This document shows positions 34,347 through 43,374 of a DNA stretch of 64,000 nt, in pieces (position 1 is the first letter of the stretch; each line of letters begins with the position of its first letter). The notes below the pieces were generated by a model. The model was not told where the DNA came from. It ran no database searches and saw nothing but the letters and a program-made list of their open reading frames with translations. Origin of the DNA: an uncultured Acetatifactor sp. (GTDB lineage Bacteria; Bacillota; Clostridia; Lachnospirales; Lachnospiraceae); the NCBI GenBank assembly GCA_910584235.1, contig CAJTZD010000001.1:186001-250000 (forward strand), in the 5' to 3' direction. The translations under genes were made by a program, and so were the position numbers.

Positions 34347-34362
34347 TTGCCGCCTACGGCAA
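34347..34362 (-). promoter_or_regulatory. hairpin before the second ilvN ribosome site
   Basis: Minus-strand TTGCCGTAGGCGGCAA, a 6-bp stem ending ten bases before AGGAGG. In position, though not in exact sequence, it resembles the GC hairpins before porG, the permease and the GNAT gene. Confidence 0.45.
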
Positions 34363-34473
34363 TTACTCCGCATATCTCCCATCGCCGATATGGCATCTGA
34401 CCATTCCGAAATGCCATGGGCACTATTGGCACATGTGTCAATCTCCTCGGAATGCTTTCATTTCCAGTCCCGG

Positions 34474-36087
34474 CTATACCAAATCCATCGGATCAATGAT
34501 GCATTCCAACAGCATGGATTCATCCTTTTCCAGGAAAGCCTCAATAATCTCATCACATTTTTCCATATTTTCCAGCCGCAGGAACGGAATCCCGTAAGCC
34601 GCGGAAAGCTTCTCCAAATCCGGGCTCCCGGACAGATCCACCACGGAGTACTGATCCTTATAGGTGAAATGCTGGTACTGGCGCACCATCCCTAAGTAAT
34701 TATTCTTCAGCACTACGATCTTAACAGGGATGTTGTGCTGGCACATGGTAGCCAGCTCCATCATGGACATCTGGAAAGATCCGTCGCCGCAGACTGCCAC
34801 CACCTGCCTGTCCATAGCCGCCACCTTGGCACCCATGGCCGCAGGGATGGAATATCCCATGGTGCCCATGCCTCCTGAGGTGAAAAACTTCCCTTTCCGC
34901 ACTTTCACATAGCCGCAGGACCAGATCTGGTTCTGCCCCACGTCCGCCACATACACGGCGTCTTCCTGCATCTTCTCCGTCAGCCGCATGATGAACTTCG
35001 CGGGGTCTACATAGGCCGGATTGGGGATGCGCTTCGTGGCCATAGCCCGTCTGTACTCATTCAGGGTATCTATCCAATCCTGACAGCTGCAGGTGAACTC
35101 CTCTTTCTCCAGATCCTCAAAAATATGCTTCGCATCTCCCACTAACGGTATGGTAGGCCCTGCGTTCTTGCCGATTTCCGCAGGGTCCACGTCTATGTGC
35201 ACCAGCACCTTGTCGCGGGTGATCATATCCGGCTGGTTCACGGCTCTGTCGGCCACCCTGGCTCCCACCATGATCAGCAGGTCGGACTCGTTCATGGCAC
35301 GGTTGGCATAAGCCTTGCCGTTGTTGCCCACCATCCTGAAATACAGGGGGTGATCCGTGGGCATGGCTCCGATTCCCATCATAGTGGACACCACGGGGAT
35401 ATTGTGAGTCTCCGCAAACCGGCGCAGCTCTCCCTCAGCCTCGGCAAGCAGTACGCCGCCGCCGGCGCAGATAAGGGGACGTTTTGCTTTCTCCAACTCC
35501 TTTACCACCTTTTTGATCTGCACCGCGTTGCCTTTCACCGTGGGCTTGTAGGTGCGCAGGGACACGCTCTCCGGATATTTGAATTTGCTGATCGCCGCAT
35601 TCTGGATATCAATAGGCACGTCAATGAGCACCGGCCCCCGCCTGCCCGTATTGGCGATATGGAACGCCTCCTTGAATACCCTGGGGATATCGTTCACATT
35701 TTTTACTAAGTAGCTGTATTTCACAAAGGACTCAACGGCTCCGGTGATATCCGCCTCCTGGAACACATCACTGCCAAGGAGCTCGCTGTTCACCTGGCCG
35801 GTGATACAGATCAGGGGAATGCTGTCCGCAAAGGCCGTGGCAATGCCGGTGATCACATTGGTGGCTCCCGGGCCGGAAGTGACCGCGCACACGCCGGGCT
35901 TTCCGGTCATTCTGGACACACCGCTTGCCGCATGGGCGGCGTTCTGCTCCGTGCGGATCAGGATCGTCCTGATTTCCGACTCCAGAATGCTATTGTAAAA
36001 GGGGCAGATGGCTACACCGGGATACCCGAACACAGTAGTCACCCCCTCTTCCTCCAGACATTTTACGATAGCGTCTGCTCCTATCAT
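34474..36087 (-). CDS. ilvB: acetolactate synthase large subunit
   Basis: 537 residues, slightly shorter than typical biosynthetic enzymes. It condenses two pyruvates (or pyruvate and 2-oxobutyrate) using TPP and FAD. The start is ATG 36087 (MIGADAIVKCLEEEGVTTVF) after GAGGAGG. The catalytic Glu lies in IRTEQNAAHAASG. The TPP motif is VCGDGSFQMSMMELATMCQH followed by NNYLGMVRQ. First gene of the ilvB-ilvN-ilvN-ilvC operon. No leader peptide or T-box was found in the ~105 bases before it. Confidence 0.95.
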   Translation of the reverse strand: MIGADAIVKCLEEEGVTTVFGYPGVAICPFYNSILESEIRTILIRTEQNAAHAASGVSRMTGKPGVCAVTSGPGATNVITGIATAFADSIPLICITGQVNSELLGSDVFQEADITGAVESFVKYSYLVKNVNDIPRVFKEAFHIANTGRRGPVLIDVPIDIQNAAISKFKYPESVSLRTYKPTVKGNAVQIKKVVKELEKAKRPLICAGGGVLLAEAEGELRRFAETHNIPVVSTMMGIGAMPTDHPLYFRMVGNNGKAYANRAMNESDLLIMVGARVADRAVNQPDMITRDKVLVHIDVDPAEIGKNAGPTIPLVGDAKHIFEDLEKEEFTCSCQDWIDTLNEYRRAMATKRIPNPAYVDPAKFIMRLTEKMQEDAVYVADVGQNQIWSCGYVKVRKGKFFTSGGMGTMGYSIPAAMGAKVAAMDRQVVAVCGDGSFQMSMMELATMCQHNIPVKIVVLKNNYLGMVRQYQHFTYKDQYSVVDLSGSPDLEKLSAAYGIPFLRLENMEKCDEIIEAFLEKDESMLLECIIDPMDLV

Positions 36088-36191
36088 ATATATTCCTCCT
36101 CTATACTCAACATTTTCTATGCTATCCGTTTTCCAAAGGCACGCCTGCGGAATGTTTTCCAATGCTTGTAACCGCCTGGGACACCCTGCAG

Positions 36192-36578
36192 TCAGCCGTG
36201 CCGTCTTTCAAATCCAAGATACCTGGTTCCCTGAAACCTGAGTTTTCCCATATCTCCCTCCGCCAGCATACCATACTCGGATCCTGTCAGATGAAATTCC
36301 ATCCTGTCTCCGCTCTCCACTTCGAACGTAACATAATAGCTTGTGGACGAGGATGTATGATATCCGCCAGTTCCGGCTGCATCGCCCCCATGATGATGGG
36401 TTCTCACGGATGTCCTGCGCGAAACCACTTTTGCATCCACTGTCAGTACAGGGGAATGATTATTTTTATTCCACTGGGTGACTGCGCGCACCGCATTCAC
36501 GACAAACACGGCGATCACCAGAAGAAACACTGTCATAAAGCATATTTCAAAGAAACCGCTGTTGAAAAAGAAACCCAT
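36192..36578 (-). CDS. DUF2500-like membrane-anchored protein
   Basis: 128 residues. One N-terminal transmembrane helix (FFEICFMTVFLLVIAVFVVN) is followed by a small beta domain. PVLTVDAKVVSRRTSV, a His/Gly/Ser-rich loop and STSYYVTFEVESGDRMEFHL fit the DUF2500 family of unknown function. ATG 36578 follows CGGAGG. Lies between metH (20 bases upstream) and ilvB. Confidence 0.8.
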   Translation of the reverse strand: MGFFFNSGFFEICFMTVFLLVIAVFVVNAVRAVTQWNKNNHSPVLTVDAKVVSRRTSVRTHHHGGDAAGTGGYHTSSSTSYYVTFEVESGDRMEFHLTGSEYGMLAEGDMGKLRFQGTRYLGFERRHG

Positions 36579-36598
36579 AACAAACCTCCGATACTGTT

Positions 36599-39256
36599 TT
36601 ATTCGGCAGCTTTTTCCCGCACAAGCCTCTGCGCCAACTTCACTGCCTCCGCTGCATCCGCGGAATAGCCGTCTGCGCCGATCTCGTCCGCGTACTCCTG
36701 AGTGATAACCGCTCCTCCGATCATGACTTTCGCTTTCAAATTTTCTTCTCTGACACGGGCGACTACCTCCCGCATGCGCTGCATGGTGGTAGTCATCAGC
36801 GCCGACAGCGCGATGATGTCGGCATCGTTCTCTCTGGCGGCACGGATGATTTCTTCCCCTGACACATCTTTGCCCAGGTCAATGACTTGAAAGCCGTAGT
36901 TCTTCAGCATCAGCACCACCAGGTTCTTCCCGATGTCATGAATGTCCCCCTCCACGGTGGCGATGACAACTACGGGCATGTCGTCCCCATTTCTCTCTTT
37001 CAGCAGAAGCGGCTCCAGAACCCCGATGGCGTTCTTCATGGCCTCTGCGCTGGCAATCAGCTGGGGGAGAAAATACTTCCCCTTGTCGAACAGTTCGCCC
37101 ACTTCATTGATGGCCGGCAGCAGCGCCTCATGCAGCAGCGCCCGGGGCTCCTCGCCCTGAGCCAGGGCTTCCCTGGTCTGCGCCGCGATGCCGCCGCGAT
37201 TTCCTTTCAGGACGCAGTGGTACAGCAACCTCCGGTAAGGGTTCTGCTCTTCTGTCTGTGGATCCGGCTTTATGGCTGTGTTCTGAGGCAGGGCTTTACT
37301 CCCGGCTTGACCTATACTCCGGGGTTGGGCCGTACTCCGGAAATCGGCATCGTGATCCTCTCGCTTTTCTGACCTGCTGTCATCCGGCTTTTCTGCCTTA
37401 TGATCCGGCCTCTTCCCCGTCCTGGCTTCCGGCCTTTGATTCTCAGAGACATTTACACATTTTGTCCGGGCAAGCGCCTGTTCCTTTTCCCTCTCCCTTT
37501 TTTCGTCCAGGACACCGGAATATTCGATATATCGTACATCAGCATTTTCTTTTCCAAGGAGCAGATCCGATGCAAGGCTGCAGGCAACCAGCAGCTCCTG
37601 AGAGGGATTTGCAATGGCCATAGTCAGCCCCTCTCTGATGGCCATAGTCAAAAAGACAGCATTTACATATCCCCGCTGAGGCATGCCAAAAGAAATGTTG
37701 GACAGGCCGCAGATGGTGGCCAGCCCTCTCTCCCTGCAGTAGCGGATGGTCTCCAGGGTCTCCAGCGCCGCCATTTTGTTGGCGCCCACTGTAGAAACCA
37801 GGCCGTCCACAATGACATCTTCCTTTTTTAGTCCAAGGGAATATGCCCTCTCCAGAATGGTCTCAATGATATGTATCTTCTCCTCCAGGCTTTTCGGCAG
37901 TCCCTCATCCGACAGAGGCAGCAGGATAAACATGGCCCCGTATTTCTTTACGATAGGCAGGAGTTTTTCAAATTTCTCTGTCTCCAGAGAAACGGAATTC
38001 ACCAGCGCCCTGCCGGGATAATGGCGAAGCGCCGCCTCCAGCACATCCACATGGCTGGAATCTATGGACAGGGGCAGATGGGTCACGCCGCCGATCTCCT
38101 CCAGGGCTCGCAGCATAGTCTCTTTCTCGTCAATGCCGCTCATGCCCATGTTCACGTCCAGAATCCGCGCGCCGCAGCGCTCCTGCTCCTCCGCAAACTG
38201 CGTCACCTTGTCAAAAATTCCGTCCCGCAGCTGCGCCTGCAGCAGCTTCTTGCCCGTAGGATTGATTCTCTCACCCACTATGAGGAAATTATCGTCCAGC
38301 CCGAAGCTTTCCGTCCGGCGTTCCGAGGTCAGGCACCGGATTCCCTCTTTCCTGTCTTTTCTCTCGGGTACAGGGCCTGTCCCAATGCCGTCATGAAGCC
38401 TTTTTATATGCTCCGGCGTTGTCCCGCAGCAGCCCCCCAGAATGGTGGCTCCCGCCTGAGCCAGCAGCGCCATCTCCTCCGCGAACTCTTCCGCGTCCAT
38501 ATCATAATTGGTTTTTCCGTCTGCGTCCAGAAAAGGCAGGCCTGCATTGGGCTTTGCAATAATGGGAATCCCTGCGCAGCCGGCCATATCGGCTATGACC
38601 TGCTTCATTGCGGCCGGCCCCGTGGAACAGTTTGCCCCGATGGCAGCAGCCCCAAGGGCCTCCAGCACAACGGCCGCAGTCCTGGCATCCGTCCCGTAAA
38701 GCGTCCTGCCATCCGCCTCAAAGGTCATGGTCACCATCACCGGCAGATCGCAGACCTCTTTCGCTGCAATCATCGCGGCCCTGGTCTCTGCCAGACTCAT
38801 CATGGTCTCCACCACAAGCAGATCTGCCCCGGCGTCCCGAAGCGCTACGACCTGCTCCTTATAGACCTCAATCAGCTCCTCCAGCGCCATCTCCCCAATG
38901 GGAGAAAGCTGCCGCCCTGTCATTGTCAGGTCCCCCGCCACATACACCGGCCTGTCCGCCTCAGAGGCCGCCTGCCTGGAAATAGCTGTCAGTTCCTTTA
39001 CCATCTCCACAAGACGCCCCTCCAGCCCATAGTCCGCCAGCTTGATCCTGTTGGCCGTAAAGGTGGGCACATACAGGATATCCGTGCCGGCAGCCACATA
39101 CTGCTTCTGGAGCTTTAGCATCACGTCCTTATGCTCCAGAATCCACAGCTCCGGGCAGACGCCTGAGGGCATTCCCGCCCTCACCAGGTTGGAGCCGGTA
39201 GCCCCGTCCAAATAAATATACGATTTCGCAATTTTGTCAAATTCTTTTTTTGTCAT
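36599..39256 (-). CDS. metH: cobalamin-dependent methionine synthase without activation domain
   Basis: 885 residues. Order of domains: homocysteine methyltransferase barrel (residues ~1-300, zinc Cys in GANCSTGPAAMKQV and ILGGCCGTTPEHIKRL), pterin-binding domain (~320-590, IVGERINPTGKKLL), a long charged linker (~615-685) and the cobalamin domain (~690-885). The latter carries the cobalt-ligand motif GDIHDIGKNLVVLMLKNYGF. The C-terminal SAM-binding reactivation domain of E. coli MetH is absent, as in many Clostridia that encode it separately. ATG follows GAGGACGAG. No cobalamin or SAM riboswitch is evident in the ~165-base leader. Confidence 0.93.
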   Translation of the reverse strand: MTKKEFDKIAKSYIYLDGATGSNLVRAGMPSGVCPELWILEHKDVMLKLQKQYVAAGTDILYVPTFTANRIKLADYGLEGRLVEMVKELTAISRQAASEADRPVYVAGDLTMTGRQLSPIGEMALEELIEVYKEQVVALRDAGADLLVVETMMSLAETRAAMIAAKEVCDLPVMVTMTFEADGRTLYGTDARTAAVVLEALGAAAIGANCSTGPAAMKQVIADMAGCAGIPIIAKPNAGLPFLDADGKTNYDMDAEEFAEEMALLAQAGATILGGCCGTTPEHIKRLHDGIGTGPVPERKDRKEGIRCLTSERRTESFGLDDNFLIVGERINPTGKKLLQAQLRDGIFDKVTQFAEEQERCGARILDVNMGMSGIDEKETMLRALEEIGGVTHLPLSIDSSHVDVLEAALRHYPGRALVNSVSLETEKFEKLLPIVKKYGAMFILLPLSDEGLPKSLEEKIHIIETILERAYSLGLKKEDVIVDGLVSTVGANKMAALETLETIRYCRERGLATICGLSNISFGMPQRGYVNAVFLTMAIREGLTMAIANPSQELLVACSLASDLLLGKENADVRYIEYSGVLDEKREREKEQALARTKCVNVSENQRPEARTGKRPDHKAEKPDDSRSEKREDHDADFRSTAQPRSIGQAGSKALPQNTAIKPDPQTEEQNPYRRLLYHCVLKGNRGGIAAQTREALAQGEEPRALLHEALLPAINEVGELFDKGKYFLPQLIASAEAMKNAIGVLEPLLLKERNGDDMPVVVIATVEGDIHDIGKNLVVLMLKNYGFQVIDLGKDVSGEEIIRAARENDADIIALSALMTTTMQRMREVVARVREENLKAKVMIGGAVITQEYADEIGADGYSADAAEAVKLAQRLVREKAAE

Positions 39257-39420
39257 CTCGTCCTCAGTTCCGGAATGGGATTTCCCGCTGTCTTACATCC
39301 GCCATTCCCCAGGTCTTTAACAGGTCTATAAAACACCCCAGACTCTAATAATATGTGTGCAGCATCGCACATGGCGCTTATGCCACTCTTCATTTTCTGC
39401 CCCACGCAAAACATGGATAT

Positions 39421-39450
39421 ATTGTACCATAGACACAATTTAATCGTAAA
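39421..39450 (-). promoter_or_regulatory. possible metH promoter
   Basis: Minus-strand TTTACG (39445-39450) and TACAAT (39421-39426), 18 bp apart; transcription would start ~160 bases before the metH start codon. Confidence 0.4.
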
Positions 39451-39483
39451 GGGGCGGATTTATCCATTTATCTATAAAAACTG

Positions 39484-39512
39484 TTGCAGAAATAGGCAAA
39501 ATGTGGTAAATT
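39484..39512 (+). promoter_or_regulatory. predicted promoter of the lipoprotein gene
   Basis: TTGCAG (39484-39489) and TAAATT (39507-39512), 17 bp apart, ~45 bases before the GTG start. Divergent from the possible metH promoter. Confidence 0.5.
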
Positions 39513-39558
39513 TTAATAGTATTTTGTTTGAAGCGCATGAAATTGGAGGTCAAATCAA

Positions 39559-40035
39559 GTGAATAAAAAGATACATACCGTCCTTTTGGTGTTTCTTGCC
39601 GCTGTTATACTGACGGCCTGCGGCGAGGATACCGAACTGACCCGGTTCAAGAAAAGCATAGACGACTTCTGTACCAGAATTTCCGAAATAGACAGTTCCA
39701 TCAATCAGATCGACGCCCAGTCCGATGACGCAACCGCGCAGCTGCTTGCCTGCCTGGACGATCTGGACAGCACTTTCCAGGGCTTTGCCAGGCTGGATTT
39801 TCCGGAAGAATTCGACTATCTGGAAAATTTGGCAGAGGAATCCAGCGAGTATATGACTGAGGCCGTGAAGAACTATCACAGTGCCTATGGCGGAGACAAG
39901 TATGACGAAGCCACCGCCGAATACGCTAAGCAGAACTATTCCAGAGCTTATAAGCGAATCCAGATCATCATTTCTTTCCTCCATGGGGAAGAACCTACGG
40001 ATGCTGACCTGAGTATCGAATACCAGCCAAAATGA
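39559..40035 (+). CDS. small lipoprotein of unknown function
   Basis: 158 residues from a GTG at 39559, seven bases after GGAGG. Signal peptide MNKKIHTVLLVFLAAVILTAC with a LTAC lipobox, so it is anchored on the outer face of the membrane. The mature part is acidic and helical (SSINQIDAQSDDATAQLLAC among the helices), without recognisable catalytic residues. Monocistronic, with its own promoter and terminator. Confidence 0.85.
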   Translation: MNKKIHTVLLVFLAAVILTACGEDTELTRFKKSIDDFCTRISEIDSSINQIDAQSDDATAQLLACLDDLDSTFQGFARLDFPEEFDYLENLAEESSEYMTEAVKNYHSAYGGDKYDEATAEYAKQNYSRAYKRIQIIISFLHGEEPTDADLSIEYQPK

Positions 40036-40039
40036 AAAG

Positions 40040-40061
40040 CCCATCGGCATACGCCGATGGG
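40040..40061. terminator. bidirectional terminator after the lipoprotein gene
   Basis: CCCATCGGC-ATAC-GCCGATGGG, a perfect 9-bp stem three bases past the stop, with TCTTT on one side and CTTTTC on the other strand. Confidence 0.8.
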
Positions 40062-40090
40062 TCTTTCCATTCTCCGTCACTTCAGCAATC

Positions 40091-40378
40091 TCACTTCAAC
40101 AGCTTAATAATTCCTAACAGCGGAATCTCCTTGTCCTGATCCTGAATGGCATATATGACTCCCAGGACACCCATGATGAACAGTAGAATCCTTATAATCC
40201 ACACGAACCATCTGACAATGGGAATATATCCCAGAATCCATAGAACGATAAACGCCAGATTTACCACCAGTGCCTGGTTCAAATGGAACTTTGCCTCCTC
40301 CCTGTCTCCCGCGAAATAGGCCACGAACCACCCTACAATTGTCAGATAAGCCACGACTCCTGTCGCTTTTCTGTCCAT
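40091..40378 (-). CDS. small three-helix membrane protein (DUF4870-like)
   Basis: 95 residues from ATG 40378 (MDRKATGVVAYLTIVGWFVA). A GGAGG lies at the right distance for this ATG, so the upstream in-frame ATG at 40393 is rejected. Three hydrophobic segments are arranged around the motif FAGDREEAKFHLNQALVVNL, typical of DUF4870/TM helices of unknown role. Last of three small membrane-protein genes in the same direction. Confidence 0.8.
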   Translation of the reverse strand: MDRKATGVVAYLTIVGWFVAYFAGDREEAKFHLNQALVVNLAFIVLWILGYIPIVRWFVWIIRILLFIMGVLGVIYAIQDQDKEIPLLGIIKLLK

Positions 40379-40421
40379 TTCTGTTACCTCCATATCTTCT
40401 GTTTTTATTTTTGTTAAAAAC

Positions 40422-40832
40422 CTACATCGTAATCCCCCATATGAGCCGGAACATATTTTTCCCGATAAAGTTCAGGACAATCAGACCGATCCCCACATAC
40501 AGATACCAACTGTGGTATCTCCAGCCTTTCACATGCCCCACGCCCAGCCGCTCCAGCCCCTGGGTCACCATAAAACCGCCGCCCACCACCACGGCATAAG
40601 GAATCAGCGGATGATACCCCACAGCCTCCAGCACCCTGCCATGCAGCAGCGCTGTCAGCGCCCTGGTTCCGCCGCATCCGGGACAATACATACCGAATAC
40701 CCTGTCAAAAAAGCAAGGCATACTCGGTATCCCGACCCCAAAACGGTATACTGCCCAAGCTCCGGCCCCTATGCCCAGAAAGATAAGCCCTATATAAAAC
40801 AATTCTGTCTCCAGCGTCCTCTTTTTATCCAT
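40422..40832 (-). CDS. DUF2752 membrane protein
   Basis: 136 residues with three hydrophobic segments. The family hallmark is FGMYCPGCGGTRALTALLHG, a CPGCGGTRA motif between the first two helices. Function is unknown for the family. ATG 40832 lacks a strong ribosome site and lies 9 bases after the upstream stop, so translation is probably coupled to the zinc-ribbon gene. Confidence 0.88.
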   Translation of the reverse strand: MDKKRTLETELFYIGLIFLGIGAGAWAVYRFGVGIPSMPCFFDRVFGMYCPGCGGTRALTALLHGRVLEAVGYHPLIPYAVVVGGGFMVTQGLERLGVGHVKGWRYHSWYLYVGIGLIVLNFIGKNMFRLIWGITM

Positions 40833-40841
40833 GGCAGCTGT

Positions 40842-41426
40842 CTACATCATATCCAGGATTTCGTCCATATAATCCATCTGTATCAGCTGGCTGATTACCA
40901 TACCATAATACACTAAAGCCAAGACTCCCAGAATCAGGCCGATAACAGAACACACCATACCTGCCGTCCCAACGCCATTTTTACTGGACTTATTGCCCAT
41001 CGCGGCACAGATAATGCCTGCTATCCCCAGCACCACAGCCGGAACGCCGTAACAGCAGCAGGAACATATTGCCAGGATGCCGCATACCATTCCCGCGATC
41101 TGAAGACCATTGGCCCCGCTGCCGGCTCCATAATCATCCGTGTTCTGATACGGAATTTTCGACGTATAATCCTGGTAATTGCTGTACTGCCCTGCACTGC
41201 TGCCTGAAGCCTGCGACGGATTTCCCTGATAACCGCTGTACTGCCCTGTGCCGTCGCCGGAAGAAGCCTGCGACGGATTCTCCTGATAGCTGCTGTATTG
41301 CCCTCTCTGTTCATAGGCAGACCATACATCGTCCCCGCTATCTGCCATCTTCGCCCCGCACTCCCTGCAGTAAGCAGCGTCTCCCTCATCCCGATACCCG
41401 CATATAGGACAAATCTTCTTACCCAT
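40842..41426 (-). CDS. zinc-ribbon membrane protein with DUF4190-like domain
   Basis: 194 residues. The N-terminal zinc ribbon (CPICGYRDEGDAAYCRECGA) is followed by a Ser/Gln/Tyr-rich linker with the repeat QYS-x-YQ-x-NPSQAS (residues ~40-90). Two hydrophobic hairpins come next (IAGMVCGILAICSCCCYGVP and IGLILGVLALVYYGMVISQL). Probably a membrane adaptor; the linker repeats at DNA level. First gene of a three-gene operon with the DUF2752 and DUF4870-like genes. Confidence 0.85.
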   Translation of the reverse strand: MGKKICPICGYRDEGDAAYCRECGAKMADSGDDVWSAYEQRGQYSSYQENPSQASSGDGTGQYSGYQGNPSQASGSSAGQYSNYQDYTSKIPYQNTDDYGAGSGANGLQIAGMVCGILAICSCCCYGVPAVVLGIAGIICAAMGNKSSKNGVGTAGMVCSVIGLILGVLALVYYGMVISQLIQMDYMDEILDMM

Positions 41427-41529
41427 TCGCCATCCCCCTACTCTGTTTTTTCTTAAGGATATTCACTATCCTTTATTATACAATAGTGTCGGCCGGATTT
41501 CCATAGGAAATTAAAAAATTAAGAGAAGA

Positions 41530-41569
41530 TTTAGGATAATTTAGGATAATTTAGGATAATTTAGGATAG
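41530..41569. repeat. four tandem copies of a 10-bp sequence
   Basis: TTTAGGATAA repeats at 41530, 41540, 41550 and 41560 (the last ends in G). The unit length is about one helical turn. It lies between the terminator of the GGGtGRT operon and the zinc-ribbon gene, ~100 bp upstream of that gene. Confidence 0.9.
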
Positions 41570-41582
41570 CTGCAGATATAAA

Positions 41583-41615
41583 AAGCCTCCCACCGGATAT
41601 CTCCAGGGGAGGCTT
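41583..41615 (-). terminator. terminator of the GGGtGRT operon
   Basis: Minus-strand AAGCCTCCC and GGGAGGCTT form a 9-bp stem with a 15-base loop, followed by TTTATA. Lies 30 bases past the stop codon. Confidence 0.8.
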
Positions 41616-41644
41616 AATGCTATTGCCTTAACCACATTTCCTGA

Positions 41645-42655
41645 TTAAAATCTTCCCTCTGCCGCCGCCATTTCGATGCTCACTGCCACAGCCACGGTAG
41701 CGCCCACCATAGGGTTGTTGCCCATACCGATGAGACCCATCATTTCCACATGTGCCGGAACAGAGGAAGAACCTGCGAACTGTGCGTCAGAATGCATACG
41801 TCCTAATGTATCGGTAAAGCCGTAGGAAGCAGGGCCTGCCGCCATATTATCGGGATGCAGGGTACGTCCTGTGCCGCCGCCGGACGCAACGGAGAAGTAC
41901 TTCTTGCCGGCTTCCGTTCTCTCTTTCTTGTAGGTACCTGCAACGGGATGCTGGAATCTGGTGGGATTGGTGGAGTTGCCGGTGATGGATACATCCACAT
42001 TCTCTTTCCACATGATGGCAACGCCCTCGGGAACGCTGTTGGAACCGTAGCAGTTCACCTTGGAGCGAAGCCCCTCGGAATAAGGGATTCTCTCGATTTC
42101 CTTAACCTCATTGGTATAAGGATCGTACTCTGTCTCCACGAAAGTGAATCCGTTGATACGGGAAATAATCTTCGCCGCATCCTTGCCAAGGCCATTCAGG
42201 ATAACGCGCAGCGGCTTCTGACGGACCTTATTTGCTTTCTCTGCAATACCGATAGCCCCCTCTGCTGCAGCAAAGGACTCATGTCCTGCCAGGAAGCAGA
42301 AGCAGTCTGTATCCTCTTCCAGAAGCATCTTGCCCAGGTTGCCATGCCCCAGACCTACTTTACGGGTATCAGCAACAGAACCGGGGATACAGAACGCCTG
42401 AAGCCCCTCACCGATTGCCGCAGCAGCCTCGGAAGCCTTGCGGCAGCCTTTCTTGATGGCGATGGCAGCGCCTACGGTATAAGCCCAGCAGGCGTTCTCA
42501 AAGCAGATGGGCTGAATCTTCTTTACCTGCTCGTATACGTCAAGGCCTGCATCTTTGGTGATCTTCTCTGCTTCTTCGATAGAGGAGATGCCATAGCTAT
42601 TCAGAACTTGTGTAATTTTATCAATACGTCTTTCATATGATTCAAACAAAGCCAT
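41645..42655 (-). CDS. GGGtGRT protein
   Basis: 336 residues. Contains the name-giving motif in YFSVASGGGTGRTLHPDNMA. Other conserved stretches are CFCFLAGHESFAAAEGAIGI, FVETEYDPYTNEVKEIERIP and GMGNNPMVGATVAVAVSIEM. Widespread in Firmicutes, always beside the NifU-like gene seen here, but without a proven function. No transmembrane or secretion signal. ATG follows AGGAGGACAGG, 26 bases after its partner. Metal or cofactor handling in the cytoplasm is inferred from the partner. Confidence 0.88.
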   Translation of the reverse strand: MALFESYERRIDKITQVLNSYGISSIEEAEKITKDAGLDVYEQVKKIQPICFENACWAYTVGAAIAIKKGCRKASEAAAAIGEGLQAFCIPGSVADTRKVGLGHGNLGKMLLEEDTDCFCFLAGHESFAAAEGAIGIAEKANKVRQKPLRVILNGLGKDAAKIISRINGFTFVETEYDPYTNEVKEIERIPYSEGLRSKVNCYGSNSVPEGVAIMWKENVDVSITGNSTNPTRFQHPVAGTYKKERTEAGKKYFSVASGGGTGRTLHPDNMAAGPASYGFTDTLGRMHSDAQFAGSSSVPAHVEMMGLIGMGNNPMVGATVAVAVSIEMAAAEGRF

Positions 42656-42681
42656 TTTTCCTGTCCTCCTTTATCCTTTTA

Positions 42682-43374
42682 TCACTCTTTCCTGGGATCG
42701 ATAATCTTCACGGCATCGTCAACGCGGCCATACTGACCTTTGGCTTTCTCGTATGCTGTGTTGGGATCATCGCCCTTCTTGATGAAGTCGGTCATCTTTC
42801 CAAGATTCACGAACTGGTATCCGATGATCTCATCATTCTTATCCAAAGCAATACCGGTCACATAACCCTCTGCCATCTCCAGATAGCGGGGGCCTTTCTT
42901 CAATGTGCCGTACATAGTACCAACCTGGCTCCTGAGGCCCTTGCCCAGATCCTCCAGACCGGCGCCTACCGGAAGTCCGTCCTCGGAGAATGCGCTCTGG
43001 GAACGTCCGTAGACAATCTGCAGGAACAGTTCTCTCATAGCAGTGTTGATAGCGTCGCACACAAGGTCAGTGTTCAGAGCTTCCATAACAGTCAGGCCGG
43101 GAAGAATCTCAGAGGCCATGGCGGCGGAATGGGTCATGCCGGAGCAGCCGATGGTCTCCACCAGTGCCTCCTGGATGATGCCTTCCTTTACGTTCAGCGT
43201 CAGCTTGCAGGCGCCCTGCTGGGGAGCGCACCAGCCCACGCCGTGTGTCAGGCCGGAAATATCCTTGACTTCTTTCGCCTGAACCCACTTGGCTTCTTCG
43301 GGGATAGGCGCACAACCATGATGCACACCCTGAGCGACTGTGCACATTTCTTCAACTTCCTTTGAATAAATCAT
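42682..43374 (-). CDS. NifU-like iron-sulfur scaffold partner of GGGtGRT
   Basis: 230 residues. The N-terminal half follows the NifU/IscU fold with Cys-containing motifs GWCAPQQGACKLTLNV and ALVETIGCSGMTHSAAMASE, and a third at LNTDLVCDAINTAM. These are plausible iron-sulfur ligands. The C-terminal ~100 residues are an extension not found in IscU. Usually annotated as an iron-sulfur cluster assembly scaffold protein, although it is not part of a suf or isc operon here. ATG follows AAAGGAG. Transcribed ahead of the GGGtGRT gene. Confidence 0.85.
   Translation of the reverse strand: MIYSKEVEEMCTVAQGVHHGCAPIPEEAKWVQAKEVKDISGLTHGVGWCAPQQGACKLTLNVKEGIIQEALVETIGCSGMTHSAAMASEILPGLTVMEALNTDLVCDAINTAMRELFLQIVYGRSQSAFSEDGLPVGAGLEDLGKGLRSQVGTMYGTLKKGPRYLEMAEGYVTGIALDKNDEIIGYQFVNLGKMTDFIKKGDDPNTAYEKAKGQYGRVDDAVKIIDPRKE

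Noticed and set aside
37871..39118. 415-codon plus-strand frame
   Set aside because: Antisense to metH; Cys/His/Arg-rich with no family resemblance.
39257..39420. possible riboswitch before metH
   Set aside because: Neither SAM-box nor cobalamin-box consensus segments are present; only a weak promoter is seen.
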